The notes under the pieces were generated by a model. That model saw nothing but the letters and a program-made list of their open reading frames with translations, did not search any database and was not told the origin of the DNA. A stretch of DNA of 64,000 bases from positions 14,547,366-14,611,365 of the forward strand of contig NC_088777.1 of the NCBI RefSeq assembly GCF_954871325.1, written 5' to 3'. Source of the stretch: Gordionus sp. m RMFG-2023 (lineage: Eukaryota; Nematomorpha; Gordioida; Chordodea; Parachordodidae). Positions within the stretch are counted from its first letter, which is position 1, and each line of letters begins with the position of its first letter. The translations under genes were made by a program, and so were the position numbers. Shown here one piece after another: positions 23,931 through 35,559 of the stretch.

Positions 23931-24065
23931 TATATTAACAAATATATTTTACGAGAAGAAAATAAATTTCATAGAGGAAATTATTCGATATTTGCTTTAT
24001 TTGAAGGAAAATAGTATAAGCTTTCAAGTGCAAATATATTATTTGTGGATATCATTATTAAAGTA

Positions 24066-24740
24066 ATCGCGGAATAGAATTTATTCATTAATTATTCAAA
24101 ATCGTTGTCTGAGGGATGACGCCATGCTGCTAAATTATCCAAAAATATAATTTGGAATAAATTAAAATCATATATGAAATTATTAGATTATATAAATTCG
24201 TCTTCCGAAATATGATAATTCGTTGTGTTGCGGAATAAAATATATACAACAAATTATTCGAAATCGTTTTTTCAGAAAGATGACGCCATCCTGTATTCTC
24301 CAAAAATATAATTTGGAATAAAATAAAATCATAGGAAAAATTATTCAAGTATATAAATTCGTTTTCTGAAATAGGATGATTCGTAGTTATATTTGATCGT
24401 ATTCGTAAATAAGACGAATCAAACGGCGTCCTGTGGACAAAAAAGTCGCATTTCTTATGGGCTCGTAACAAAAACGATTCCAACGGCGTCCTCCTATGGA
24501 CAAAAAAGCCACATTTATTTATTATCATCGGAGTAAAGTGATCCAAAAAATTTATGAAGTCATTTAAAATTTCACGAGAGGAATATCCTGTCCGGAGACA
24601 TAAAAGATCCATGCTAGATATCACTAATCGCCGTATAGGTCGTTTATATATTTGGAGAATGATGTTCAACAAAGCTGTTGGAAAACAAGCGAATGTCTTA
24701 TAATGTAGGATATTATGACTATTTATATATTTAAACAATG
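24066..24740. repeat. Degenerate direct repeats
   Basis: Two repeat types occur twice each. One is AAAAATATAATTTGGAATAA with TATAAATTCGT (near 24140 and 24308). The other is AACGGCGTCCT with GGACAAAAAAG (near 24423 and 24484). The 202-codon minus-strand open frame here (24738-24130) runs through these repeats and has no recognisable domain. Confidence 0.5.
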
Positions 24741-26050
24741 ATGTTTAATATTTATAGGATTATAGTGGCCGACTAACCTGGCACAATATAAACAATAAAA
24801 AAAATTTAATTTTAATTATTATGTTGTAGCATTTTGTTCGGAATATAAGAAGGATTGACCTATTAAGGGTTGGCGTGTAGTATTTTTTTCATTTTTACAT
24901 ATTTTTTTATGTACTCGTATTTTGAAAAAATAATTTCTTTTAATGTTTAATTGATTTTAAAAGATTAAAAAGAAGAGAAAAAAAATATCATTGAAAATTA
25001 ATTATATAAGGTACATCGCCATCAGTGGTGATACTCTTAAATTGAGAATAAAAATATTGAATCATTTTAAATATTTAAATTAAGTAAAATTTCCAAAATT
25101 ATATATGAATTTACAATTCCATCTCTGGTGTCTTCAATGAATTCTACAAGAGTTTATTTTTTTTATAATTATGAAAATGTCAAATTTTGTTGCGGTATCT
25201 TTCTTATAAAATCATGTTATTTTTATGACTACATTCTTTTAAAACTATCTTTTAACATTGACACCAATCAATTTCGTTATAAAATTATAAGTTCAAAATT
25301 AATTGGCGACGTCAGTTATAATATACAAAAAAATTAGGTCTCAGTACTCTAGGAGGTAGACCTATTCAAAAACGTCGACAACGAAATTTATCATTTTTTT
25401 GGCTTCTATAAATATTAAATTATCTAATAAATTGGCTGTATTCCTATAACAGGATTATTAGAATGTTCCATCTCAATTTTTTCAACGTTTGTAAACTTCC
25501 CTAATAATTAAATTAAAACAATTGGGAATTTTATTAAATATTATAAGGCCTTAATTAATATTTTATTTCTTTTTGGTTATAAAATTAGTTTCACTATTAT
25601 ATTATAATATCGATTTTTATAAGATTACTGAAAAATATATAAATTGAAAATGGTGTACAAAGACAATATTTAGGAGATTCGAATATTAACTAAAGGATCC
25701 AGGCTTCCTCTACCTTATGTCTACCTAAAAAAAAATAGATAGACGATATTTCGTGACATTGACCTTACTTACCCCTCCTCAGGTTAGCTTACATCTAAAA
25801 AACATAAATAACCTCCGCAGAGGCAAATGGAAAGGTCCGATAAAATATATGCTTAAAAAAGCGTGACTATAAATATATATTATCGTGGTTTATTACGAGT
25901 ACAGCTGATTATCATTCCATCGTTATTCAATTTCACTTTCTTTAAGAAAAATTCCGATAAATATTAATTTATGAAATAAAAAATTTTTTTATCGAGTTCA
26001 AATTAAAAAAAAATTTTTGAAAACCTATAGATGGTGACTTGGTTTATCTT
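24741..26050. other. AT-rich DNA, nothing recognised
   Basis: Both strands were read; open frames are short and low-complexity. I see no repeat with clear ends. Confidence 0.4.
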
Positions 26051-26056
26051 TTTTTA

Positions 26057-26094
26057 CCCTTCAACCCCGTCATTCTTGAAGGGTTATTACCTAG
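26057..26094 (+). mobile_element. Helitron-like 3' terminus
   Basis: A hairpin (CCCTTCAA / TTGAAGGG, loop CCCCGTCATTC) is followed by TTATTAC and CTAG, with T as the next base. This is the known Helitron 3' architecture: palindrome, short spacer, CTRR, insertion before T. The inner CCCGTCATTCTTGA is shared with the minus-strand terminus at 60514-60542. The 5' end (TC) was not located, so the element's length is unknown. Confidence 0.45.
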
Positions 26095-27696
26095 TCATCA
26101 TATAAATAGATTATAATATGCAAAGAATTAATTATGAGATGATGTAAAGTGTAATAAATAATAAATAATAAATAATAGAAATATGAGACATTTTCCTAAC
26201 GATAATTATGATGATAAGAGTTTTATATTTTTATATTTTATTCTTCCCATATTTTTTTTAAGTTACTCAATTTTTTTTCGTTTTTTTTTCAATTTAAAAT
26301 TTATTGTTATTTAAATTTTATCTACATTTGTTTTATTTCTTTTAAAAAAAATAATTTAGATTAGAATTTTACGCAAACATATCTTTCCCAGTAGATTAGC
26401 CAAAATAATTTGATCAAAAAATAATGCAGACCCTTTAACCAGAATCCTGAGAATAATAATACAATCAATCAATTTTTTTTTCAAATGGATTTAGCCTTAA
26501 CCCAAATTTTATTATGAATTTTTTAACAATTATATCAAATTCAAAACATAAGGTTTATTAAAATTTTATTGTTTCATTAATTCAAAGATTTTGAGATTCT
26601 TATTAAATAAATAATCATTTAATCCCCGACGGGTATAAGAGATAAACAAGAGTCTTTTTATGATTCATAGGTAGTTGAGTCATAATTGATTATATTCATC
26701 CTGTCCAATCTTAATATCTTCTCTTGATCCCTACTTCTTTCTCCGTTACTTCCTTTCACACCTGTTTTCCCCTTATACCCCTTTATTCAAGAGTTTTAAA
26801 ATTGCCGCGAGGAAGTATAGATGATAGATTTATTTTATGAATATTTATTGCAGATTTTATGCGTCATTAAAATTGATATAAGAAAATAAAAAGCAAAAAA
26901 AAAATTAAAATAATATTTGTTAATCGAGTCGTTTATAGGAAATTATTTTAAGTTTTGTGTACCGTTATGTTAAAATTAATATAATCATGTAAATATTTCT
27001 GAGTCGAAAATCAATAATAAAGAGAAATATACACTTTAAAAAAAAAGAAAAGGGGGAATTTAAAAAATTATACATATCAGTAACCTTTTTTTAAACTAAA
27101 TTTCATAGATAAAAAAAACTATACTAAATGAAATTTCTATATTTTAAAAAAAAAGTGTGATAATAGTATTATATTAAAGATATTGAGATGATTCATTTCT
27201 AATTTGAATAAGTTAAGTTTCGGATTAAGCAACTAGTTTTTAAATTCGTTATGTTATTTCGTAACTTGAGCTAAAAATGGTTGGTTCCCAAAGCCCTAAA
27301 CCCCCTACCAAGTCAATAACCCCATCCCCCCACTAATGACTTAATAAAATGAATTTCTATGTATGGTGACTAAGAGGATAACCCCCAAGTTGTTTCATTT
27401 CAATGAAGTAATTTGATAACCCTTCATGCTAGAGGGCCCTCAATTTAAAAATAGGTTGTGAATCATGGTGCTCAAATTTGACCCAAATACGAGTTTTTGT
27501 ATTAATAAACCCTTTAAAATGATTTTGAACAAGTAGAACCAGTTCTAGTTATTAAAAATTATAAAATGGACTCCGGTTCCTGTTCCTATAAGAAAAGAAT
27601 TCGTGGTTCTACCATAAGGGTTTTGGTTTCAAACTCTACTTTAATTCTTTATGACATCCATTTCACATATTTTTTTTATAAAAGCAAATTTTTAAC
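26095..27696. other. AT-rich DNA, nothing recognised
   Basis: No gene, RNA or bounded repeat identified. If the tetraspanin exon at 27697-27906 belongs to a gene read leftward, this would be its intron. Confidence 0.4.
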
Positions 27697-27906
27697 CATT
27701 CCAAGCATGCATTTGTTTTCTTGGACTGCTCCACAACATCCCAAAAATCCAACTAGTATGATAAAACAACCAGAACCTATAAGAAGGTAGGCACCATATT
27801 TGAGTAAAGGGTCATTGCTTGTTAAATCAAGAAGGTCTAAATAAACTTGTTTCTCTTTAGCAACAACAATGTATATTCCCAGGGCCAGCATTCCTGCCCC
27901 TGCAAT
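27697..27906 (-). CDS. Tetraspanin exon: end of TM1, small loop, TM2 (70 codons)
   Basis: On the minus strand from 27906 to 27697 the exon encodes IAGAGMLALGIYIVV (end of the first membrane helix), then YLDLLDLTSNDPLLKYGAYL (small loop) and GSGCFIILVGFLGCCGAVQE (second helix with the GCCGA turn), ending KCMLGM. This is the canonical tetraspanin layout. A splice acceptor (TTCTAG) precedes ATT at 27906 and a donor GTTAAA follows 27697; both are phase 0 and fall at positions commonly used in tetraspanin genes. Tetraspanins organise membrane microdomains with integrins and other partners. The first exon (start and TM1) should lie above 27907 and the TM3 exon below 27697; neither was found. Confidence 0.85.
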
Positions 27907-28075
27907 CTAGAATATTAAATATATAATTGAAATCATACTGCAACAAAACTTTTATTATTATTTATATAAACAATGTTTTTTGGATTTTATTTTAAGTTTT
28001 AAGATTATTTAATATTAATAGATAGCTTACATTAATTTCCTATAAAATCTTATAAAATACATGCTTGTTAGAGTT
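27907..28075. other. Presumed intron sequence upstream of the tetraspanin exon
   Basis: AT-rich. It ends with the target-site copy TTAGAGTT (28068-28075) of the next MITE. Confidence 0.35.
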
Positions 28076-28481
28076 AGAGATCTACAAAAGTAGGCAGGGC
28101 CTAATATTTTTTAAGAAAATTTGGGCTGGGTCGGGTTGGGCCTTAGAAATTTTTTAAAATATATCTAAATTTATCAATTTTATGTTAAATTTTTATATAA
28201 AATAAAAATATGTCATTTTATTTATAGAAAGTAGACATCAAATAACATATATCGTTTATTTTGAGTAATTATAAAAATTAAAATCTAAATTTTTTATGTA
28301 AAATAAAAATATGTGATCTTATTTATACAAAGTAGACACCAAATAACATATATTTTATTTTAAGTAATTATAAAAATTAATTTCTATATTTAATAAATTC
28401 AGGTCAGGTTGGGCAAAATTTTATAAAAAAAATTTTGGGCCGGGCCAGGTTTGAAAAATTAGGCCTGATGCAGAGCACTAG
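28076..28481. mobile_element. hAT MITE, CCGGGCC family (406 bp)
   Basis: Ends AGAGATCTAC... and ...GATGCAGAGCACTAG are flanked by TTAGAGTT (28068-28075) and CTAGAGTT (28482-28489), a 7/8 duplication. The interior is shared with 17748-18006 and 41189-41644. It contains an internal ~100-bp near-duplicate (TAAAATAAAAATATGT ... AACATATAT). Confidence 0.65.
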
Positions 28482-29355
28482 CTAGAGTTGCACAATGAAA
28501 GTGTGGCAACTGTGTTAAGCAAGCTGTAAAAAAACTATATTTTTTTTAGTATTTTAAAATACTCATACTTTTCACTTTTTTAGCTTTAATTTTTCATCCT
28601 AATCTAAATAAATTGATAATATAGGAAAATATTAATATAATTTTCAACAGCCACTTTATAATTATAAATTAATTAGAATGCAGATGATGAGGAAGTTGCT
28701 GCTAATCTAGAAGAATTATATGAAAAAGAAGAAAACATTACATATATAAATCAATGATAAAGTTGATATTTTTTAAGAAAAAATGAAAATCATAAAGTAT
28801 AATGGAAAGCAATAGAGCTAGGCTAGATTTCCTCGAATCCATCAAACTGTACATTTAATATAGAGGAAAAAAGAGGAGACCTTCACCCATTTGTGGACAA
28901 GTTATTACTATGAGTATATATAATATTTCAAGACTATTATTTTATGTTAAATTAGTAAATTATATTGGTTGAATTATTGAACAAATAATTTTATAGCATG
29001 TTGATGTTAGTAGTAAGAATAAATTGAATGTAGAAGGTATCTTTGATGTTGTGAAAATGACATGTTTAATGTGAAGAATCATGAAATTTATTTGAGACTT
29101 GATTTAATCTTGAATAACTTCTTCATCAATCTTTTGTTATTGATCAGTCTTATAAATTGCTTCTTATTCATATTTGAACCTAATAAATTTTTCATTGCTC
29201 CATGCACCAAAGCATTTTGTACAATTATTATATACATCTTCCTATTGAAGGAATAGAACCATTTTAGATAATTGGCTACTAAATTTGGATTGGAATTCCT
29301 AATGATACAGACAAGAATTTATTATTTTCCTTTTCAACATAACATACACTGAAGT
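28482..29355. other. AT-rich DNA, no gene recognised
   Basis: A short plus-strand reading near 28680-28740 (DDEEVAANLEELYEKEENIT) is protein-like but has no family and no splice support. Confidence 0.35.
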
Positions 29356-29645
29356 ATGTCTGGAGACCTCCAGAGCTTGTTCATTCGATATACATTTGTG
29401 TTGAAAACTTCATTTATGATCCTTAAACATTTATTAATGAGTGCCTGCATTTTCCTGTTTCCCAAGTCATCAATCTCTCTTGCCCCTCCCCTATGTCAAA
29501 ATGTGGAATTACATATTCTTAGCCTTGTGTGTAAAGTTATCTCTCTCATTTTCCACAATTTAAGGTATTTATATAAAGTTGTCCTTGCATTTTGGATTCT
29601 AATAAACATCGTCTTACCATTTTTTGCTATCAAGCATAAACCTCA
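29356..29645 (-). pseudogene. LINE fragment: region after the RT domain
   Basis: The minus strand reads IQNARTTLYKYLKLWKMREI, then TLHTRLRICNSTF, and in another frame KMQALINKCLRIINEVFNTN with RMNKLWRSPD. This matches the order RIAKARxAFxKLxxIWKSxxIS, TKLRxFxSxV, and KCLRRILxI... in common LINE polyproteins, just downstream of the RT. Frame changes and a missing 3' end show a dead fragment. I cannot tell whether it is the same family as 2649-3499. Confidence 0.65.
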
Positions 29646-30677
29646 TTCATATATTAAATATTTAATTTTTTACTTTTAACAATATTTTGTTAACAACTTA
29701 AAATGTGGCTTCTTGTATGTGAGAAATTTTAATAAAAGTATTTTATACCTTAAAAAAATACAAAAGTATATTTCCTGACACTGCTAACATTTATGATATC
29801 TATAATTAATTAATTTTATAAAAATTTTAAATTAATTTTTGCACCAAAAACATTTTGTGAAAAGCAATTATTCAATTTTAAATATATTTTTTAAAACTAA
29901 AAATTATATTTCATATTAAAATATAAATTAGAACTTACCCAAAATACCACGTTAAATATTATTAATAATATTTTAGAGCATTTAGGACCAAATCCTCTTG
30001 CCATTTTAATTTGAGTATGGATTTTTTTAAATATTTTTGAAAGAAATATGGTAAAATAATATGAACGAATGACTTTTTTTATAAATATTTTAAATGAGAT
30101 TTCAATTATTATTATAATAATGATGGATATATCTACTTCGAGCTGTTAAAATAAACCATCATCGACAGATTTAACAAGTAAAAAGTTTTTAATATTTATT
30201 TTTTATAATATGTGCAATATTTTAAAAAAATTTTTATTTGTATTGAATGTCTATAAAATATTTAGATTTATTTTATTTTAGGAATATTTAAAATTATCCT
30301 CAAGTTAAGATTTTAAATTGATATTGGTAATTTTTGTGATTTTAAATTTTGTCTTATGAATATTTATAATTATTTAGGCAAGGTTCATTATTTACTAATT
30401 TAAATAATTATTTTGAGTTATATCATAAAAAATTTTTTTTAAAAAAAGAGGTTGTAAATTGTCATCTTTCTCCAATGACGGCCATGAATTGTTAAATAAT
30501 TTTAAATTGTTACCTAAAATTTTAAATCTGATTTTTTGTTTGAACAAAAGGTCACTCAAGATTGTTGTTTTATGGTTCTTTTGGCCAAAGCCAATTATAA
30601 TTAAGGATTTCACCTCTTTTTCAAATGAGCAGTTTATTGATACTACAATCGGCATAAATATATCGTTGTCGACCAAG
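29646..30677. other. AT-rich DNA, no gene recognised
   Basis: Overlapping open frames on both strands at 30395-30676 are mutual shadows without a recognisable domain. Confidence 0.35.
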
Positions 30678-31091
30678 CAGTGGCGTAGCTACGGGGGTGG
30701 TTTTCGGGTTTGGACCCCTCCCAGAGCAAAAATTATTTTTAGATTATACGTTCAAAAAGACTTAAAAGTGACTTTATATCAAATAAATACCATTAATATT
30801 TATATTTTTCTGGTTTTGATGTTTGTAAAAGGATATTATTTTACTATTGAAAATATTCTGTATAGTATTATTATAAAGTCAATGATAATAATCTACTAAA
30901 TTATAATAACATATTATTGATGCATTTAAAAAATATATGTAATATATATTATCGAAGATATGGTTATAAAATAAACCCGGCCGAGGGCCGGGCAAAAGGG
31001 CCGAAGGCCCGTTAAAGGGGTCTGGGGGCTTCGCCCCCAGGCTTTTATATGTATGGACCCCCTCTAAGGAAAATTCCTAGCTACGCCACTG
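30678..31091. mobile_element. hAT MITE with GC hairpin module (414 bp)
   Basis: Terminal inverted repeats CAGTGGCGTAGCTAC are flanked by a perfect 8-bp duplication CGACCAAG (30670-30677 and 31092-31099). Near the right end it carries three strong hairpins in otherwise AT-rich DNA: CCCGGCCGAGGGCCGGG (30976-30992), GGGCCGAAGGCCC (30998-31010) and CTGGGGGCTTCGCCCCCAG (31022-31040). A similar module lies inside the element at 41747-42544. No coding sequence. Confidence 0.88.
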
Positions 31092-31135
31092 CGACCAAGT
31101 GTGTATATTTTTTTGCCATATCTAATGGTTATAAT

Positions 31136-31328
31136 TAGTGTTGTTAAATGGCTCGTTTTGAGCCAATTTTTAAAAACTGTTAACTCAATATTTCATCCAG
31201 AATAATATTACGCAAGCCTGAAGATATCTATTGGCAAAATCTCATGGCTTAGGTAATATTTTTCTGCCTAAAATATTGAGTTAGCCGTTTTTAAAAATCG
31301 GCTCAAAAAGAGTCGTTTAACAACACTA
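31136..31328. mobile_element. Palindromic hAT-type MITE, GTTAAACGGCTC family (193 bp)
   Basis: Ends TAGTGTTGTTAAA and TTTAACAACACTA are perfect inverted repeats. Nearly the whole element folds back on itself (GTTAACTCAATATTTCATCC with its complement). Flanks GTTATAAT (31128-31135) and GTTATTAT (31329-31336) are a 7/8 target duplication. Confidence 0.8.
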
Positions 31329-31871
31329 GTTATTATTATTATTTAATGGGGCGAAAATGTCTATAAAGGTAAAGTCCCAATACATGTGTTCCCTATTTTC
31401 TAGGGAATTAACCTATGTCTATCAGGCCGCGAATTATTAATAATGGATATCTCGTGATTCGAGATGTGAAGTAACATCGGCTTTGATAATAAATCTTGAA
31501 TTATTTTATTAATTCTTCGTTCCTTTCATATTTGTATCTGTTCACGAGATAATGGAGTGGATTTCTAGTTATAGAATCAATCATTACCCCACTTCTTTTA
31601 CAGATGTAAGGTGGCATATCTAAATTCCTTATATATAAAATATTTATCATGCTAAGATTCATGGAACTGATTTTACCGATGAACGAAGTTTAGTACACTG
31701 CTGTGTCATTACAGAAAGTTGATAATCGATAGAACGTGACATGATTACAGCATCTCAATCTTTATGTAGATTAGAGAGTGGCTAAATTTTCCGCCAAAGT
31801 ATGTGTTAGTAAACCAGCTTAACAAAACATTGTTTAACATGGTGTCATCAAAAGTAATATATAGTTAAAAA
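31329..31871. other. AT-rich spacer
   Basis: No feature recognised. It ends with GTTAAAAA (31864-31871), the left target-site copy of the following hAT element. Confidence 0.4.
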
Positions 31872-34802
31872 CAGGGATGCGAACCCGACAAAATTTTTGC
31901 CAAGGTTCGGTTCGGGTTCGGTTCGGGGTATAAAAAAAAAGGTGGGTTCGGTTCGGGTTCGGTTCAGGGAAATATTTTTGAACCCGGGTTTGGTTCGGGT
32001 TCGGTTCGGGTTCAAGAATTTTTGAGTTGATAAAAAAAATTCTATATTTAAATCATAATAAAAAACTAGACATAAATTTGATATAAAAAATAAATTTTTT
32101 ATTTTATTTATAGGCAAATATAGTTAAAAATACAAAGCTATAGTCATGTATCAATTTTAAAAATTTTATTTAGACGTATTAGCATAATATCTTCCAAGAG
32201 TTGTTCACTCATCCTCGATCTATGTGGTGAAAGAATGAATTTCAAATGTGAAAAAGATCTTTCAACGCTAACCTATGTTAAATGTATTTATATGTGAAAA
32301 TATGAAAAATTAACTTGGGTTGCAGGAACAGCAAATAAGATTTTAGATAAAATATATAATTTTCAGGGTGTTCCAGCTTAGCAGACTCCCAAAAATGCAA
32401 AATATTTTCCTTCTTATCTAATCTTTTATAATCGCTAAATCCAGTAATTATTGTTCCAATATTTTTCTCAGCAATCGTTGGCCCTCTTTTAAATATTTTC
32501 TCCTGCCTTTCTTTAAGTTGTATCAATTTCTCTAAATCATCTTCTTGTTCAATAACTTCATCGGAACTAATATCATCAGATAAAATCGGCGTTGTTAAGC
32601 TTTTAATTCGTCTCCATAAATTGACAAGATGTTTTTTCGCACAAATCTTATCATCATCACTAAGTAATACCTGTAATATTTAAGGATTTATATTGTTTAT
32701 ATTTAAATATTTCATAAAATAACAATTTTAATATAAATCTAAAATAATTAATTTACTAAGCTTTTAATTAACCTTGTATCTTGGGTCCAGGTATATGGCA
32801 GCTAAGAGAATTTCGTTCTTTATAAACCTTTCTTCTCTGTTCTTAAGACAAGAATATAGTAATTGAGCAAAATGGTTTGGATTTTTTTCCAGTTCGATGC
32901 AGCATCTTAACCATGCTGCATAAAAATCTGTCAGTGTGTTAACTGTTCAGATTGGAATTGTTTGGTTGCGATTTTTAGCGGTTTTAAAATTTCAACAATC
33001 GTTATTATCTCTTTCCAATCTTCAGTCAATAAATAATCAGATTGCTCTGTAAAAAAATCTTCCATATTGGGTTTTAGTAAAATCAGCCTTTCTAACATAT
33101 CATGGGTTGAATGCCATCTGTGGCAATCTAACACAGGCTTAGGGAGTTTCATATTTTTTAATAACTTTTGGTAAGTGGGATGTCTTAATTTTAAATTTAG
33201 GCTCCTAGCTTTTGCAATGGTTTCCACAATAGGTGATAATTTTATAGCATCTTGAAGTGCCAGCTGAAGTGTGTGCACACCGTACACTATAAATCGGATA
33301 GGATATAATAGTTGATAAAAAAGTATTTTGTATATCATCAATATCATATTTATATACATTTACATCCATATTTTCCTCATCTGCTGATTCACTCCTTATA
33401 TCATAATCAGTTTCAGGTTGCAGGAGCTTTATAGCTCTTAAAAAATTACAACCATTATCAGAAGTAATTGTGTATATTTGTTGAATATTAATTTTAAATT
33501 TTAGTAAAGTTTTTTAATATATTCTCTTTTATATATTCTCCTGTACATCTCTCCTTCAGCTCTACAATTCCAAGAGTCCTCAAATTTATAATGGACTTTG
33601 ATATAAATTGAATATTTACACCAAGAATTGACCTATCTAGTCGTTGAACTGCATCAACTTTTAAACTTATTAATTTTCCTTCTACCTCTCTCGATATTTT
33701 GTCTCTAATTGATTGGGCTGTTTTATTAATAGTTCTGGATAAATTTTCTTTGTTTATAACTAAATTGAGCCCAGATAGGAGTGGATTTATAATTCTTTGA
33801 AATCCCGAATCTTCAATAATTGATAAAGGCCGGCCATTTACAGTAACAAGTTCTAGTATAGAACTCATCAAATCATTAGATGATATATTTATACTTATAT
33901 GCTTTTTTGGAAAAAAGGTTTCTATATTAATTTTAGGTTTTTTTGCCATTAACAATTCCTGATATTTGGTTTTTTCATTTAAATAATTTAAATATTCATT
34001 GTTGTGATTTCTTTCCAGGTGTCTTTCTAAATTTGACAAGTGATTACCAGACATTTTTACTTTGCAATATGAACATATTGATTTTTTTTTTCTATTGTAT
34101 TAAGGGTAAAATGCTTATCAAATATGACTTTATCTTTAATCTTAAATCTATAAAAAGAGAACAATTTTTTTAAATAGCAATGATTTCAGAATTAAAAAAG
34201 AGATATTTATAAATTTAATTTCATTTATAATATGCACTTCATTAATATCTTGTAAAAATTAAACTGAACCAAAAATAAATGATTAGCATATATAAATTTT
34301 AAAATCATTTTAATAAGTTCACAAAAACTGCCCTACATTTAACAATTTTTAAGTTAGATGTTTAGAATTTTTTAAATTAACAATATAATAATTTTTACTT
34401 TGATTTGTTAACCATTTTCTTCTAATTAATAATCTTTAAGAATAATAAGATAAAAATTTAAAAATAAATGGCGTAAATTAATTCAATTGTTTAAAATTTT
34501 TTAACACTCCAATAGGAATCGAGAATAAATTTAAAAATGGCATAAATGAATTAAGTTGTTTAAAATTTATTAAGACTTCATTTAATTGGAAATTTGAAAA
34601 TATAATATTTGTATTTACATATATTAATATATGATTTTAAATAATCTGAACCCGATTGGAACCCGGGTTCAAATAAAATTCTTGGGTTCGGTTCGGGGTT
34701 TTGGAAATTTTATAAATGGGGTTCAGGTTCGGTTCGGGTTCAGAGTTTTTTTCTAAAAACCCGGGTTCACTTCTCCGGGTTCGGGTTCGGTTCGAATCCC
34801 TG
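31872..34802 (-). mobile_element. hAT element with BED-finger transposase, GGTTCGG family (2931 bp)
   Basis: Inverted ends CAGGGATGCGAACCCGA and CAGGGATTCGAACCG are flanked by a perfect 8-bp duplication GTTAAAAA (31864-31871 and 34803-34810). Dense GGTTCGGTTCGGG repeats fill the outer ~110 bp at the left and ~170 bp at the right. It contains nearly the entire transposase (32130-34110, minus). Its deletion derivative is at 1847-2640. Confidence 0.9.
32130..34110 (-). pseudogene. hAT transposase with N-terminal BED zinc finger, lightly broken
   Basis: Read leftward on the minus strand. It starts with a BED finger (ICSYCKVKMSGNHLSNLERH, with a later H), then a linker ending FFPKKH, then a segment with RPLSIIEDSGFQRI. 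The RNase H-like core follows, with YTITSDNGCNF and a C..HTLQLA motif, then TLTDFYAAWLRC and LLAAIYLDPRYK, a linker, and finally VPATQV / SVERSFSHLKFILSPHR, the dimerisation block. Two introns fit: 32772-32671 (102 nt) and 32314-32273 (42 nt), both GT-AG. Small frame slips lie near 33500, near 33310 and just before the 42-nt intron. The first in-frame ATG seen (34054) lies inside the BED finger, so translation must start further upstream. Confidence 0.82.
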
Positions 34803-34825
34803 GTTAAAAAGCCCTATTTAGGTTG

Positions 34826-35018
34826 ATTTTAATTTCCGCCCAATTAAGATTTTAGCCAAAATAATACTGTTTAAGCCTCATGATTTGGCAAGTAGAAACC
34901 CAAATCTTTCTATCATATATATGAACCAAACCACCAGGCTCACACAATTTATTTGAGTTATAATCTGATTCGGCCTTTTTTAAAAATCGACCTAAATTGG
35001 ACATTTTAACAACACTAT
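34826..35018. repeat. Diverged palindromic MITE
   Basis: The ends (TTTTAATTTCCGCCCAATTA ... AAATTGGACATTTTAACAAC) and interior TTTTAGCCAAAATAATACTG resemble the repeats at 10605 and 43914, a subfamily of the palindromic GTTAAAC elements. Confidence 0.45.
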
Positions 35019-35497
35019 ACTCAAAAGGTGTAATTAATTTAAGGATGAGATTTCTGATTTTCAATAATGATAAAAGAAACTAAGGCAAGAAGCAATGGTT
35101 ATCATAAGCCAAGTCATCCGAATTTTATTAGTTGGATGGTTTTGTAGCCAGCTATTTTAATAAAATATTAGGCTGACTATATTCCCCATTATGATTTCAA
35201 TTTTCTTCATATTTTTGAGGTATAGATTAAAATAAATTAGCGCAGATAATCTGAACATAGCCAGTGGGTGAGGGGAGAAATCCCTCCCCTCCCTATATAA
35301 AAGGGCTTCATGAATTGGGAATTGCAAAATTCTATTTCAAATGGTTATATCCCATTCTAAATAATAGCAAAAAGTTAAAATTAATTTAAATATTTATTTC
35401 TTGTATATTAATATTTTATCTCAGAAAAATTTAAAGTTTATTTTTTTACATTTTTTTAACTTTAAACACTGATCCCAAAAATTCTATTATCTCTATT
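35019..35497. other. AT-rich spacer
   Basis: Nothing recognised apart from a short GC-rich word near 35270-35290 (GGGGAGAAATCCCTCCCC), a small hairpin. Confidence 0.35.
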
Positions 35498-35559
35498 CAA
35501 GGTTGTTCATTAGACCGGTCAAATACGATTCAGTCATTCCATAGTAAATGTTTCGCCCT

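Noticed and set aside
24130-24738. 202-codon open frame on the minus strand
   Set aside because: It runs through internal DNA repeats, has no recognised domain, and its repeated peptides (FFVHR) follow the DNA repeat; likely chance.
31872-34802. GGTTCGGTTCGGG arrays as possible interstitial telomere repeats
   Set aside because: They sit exactly inside the two ends of a hAT element with target duplication and in opposite orientations, so they are transposon subterminal repeats.
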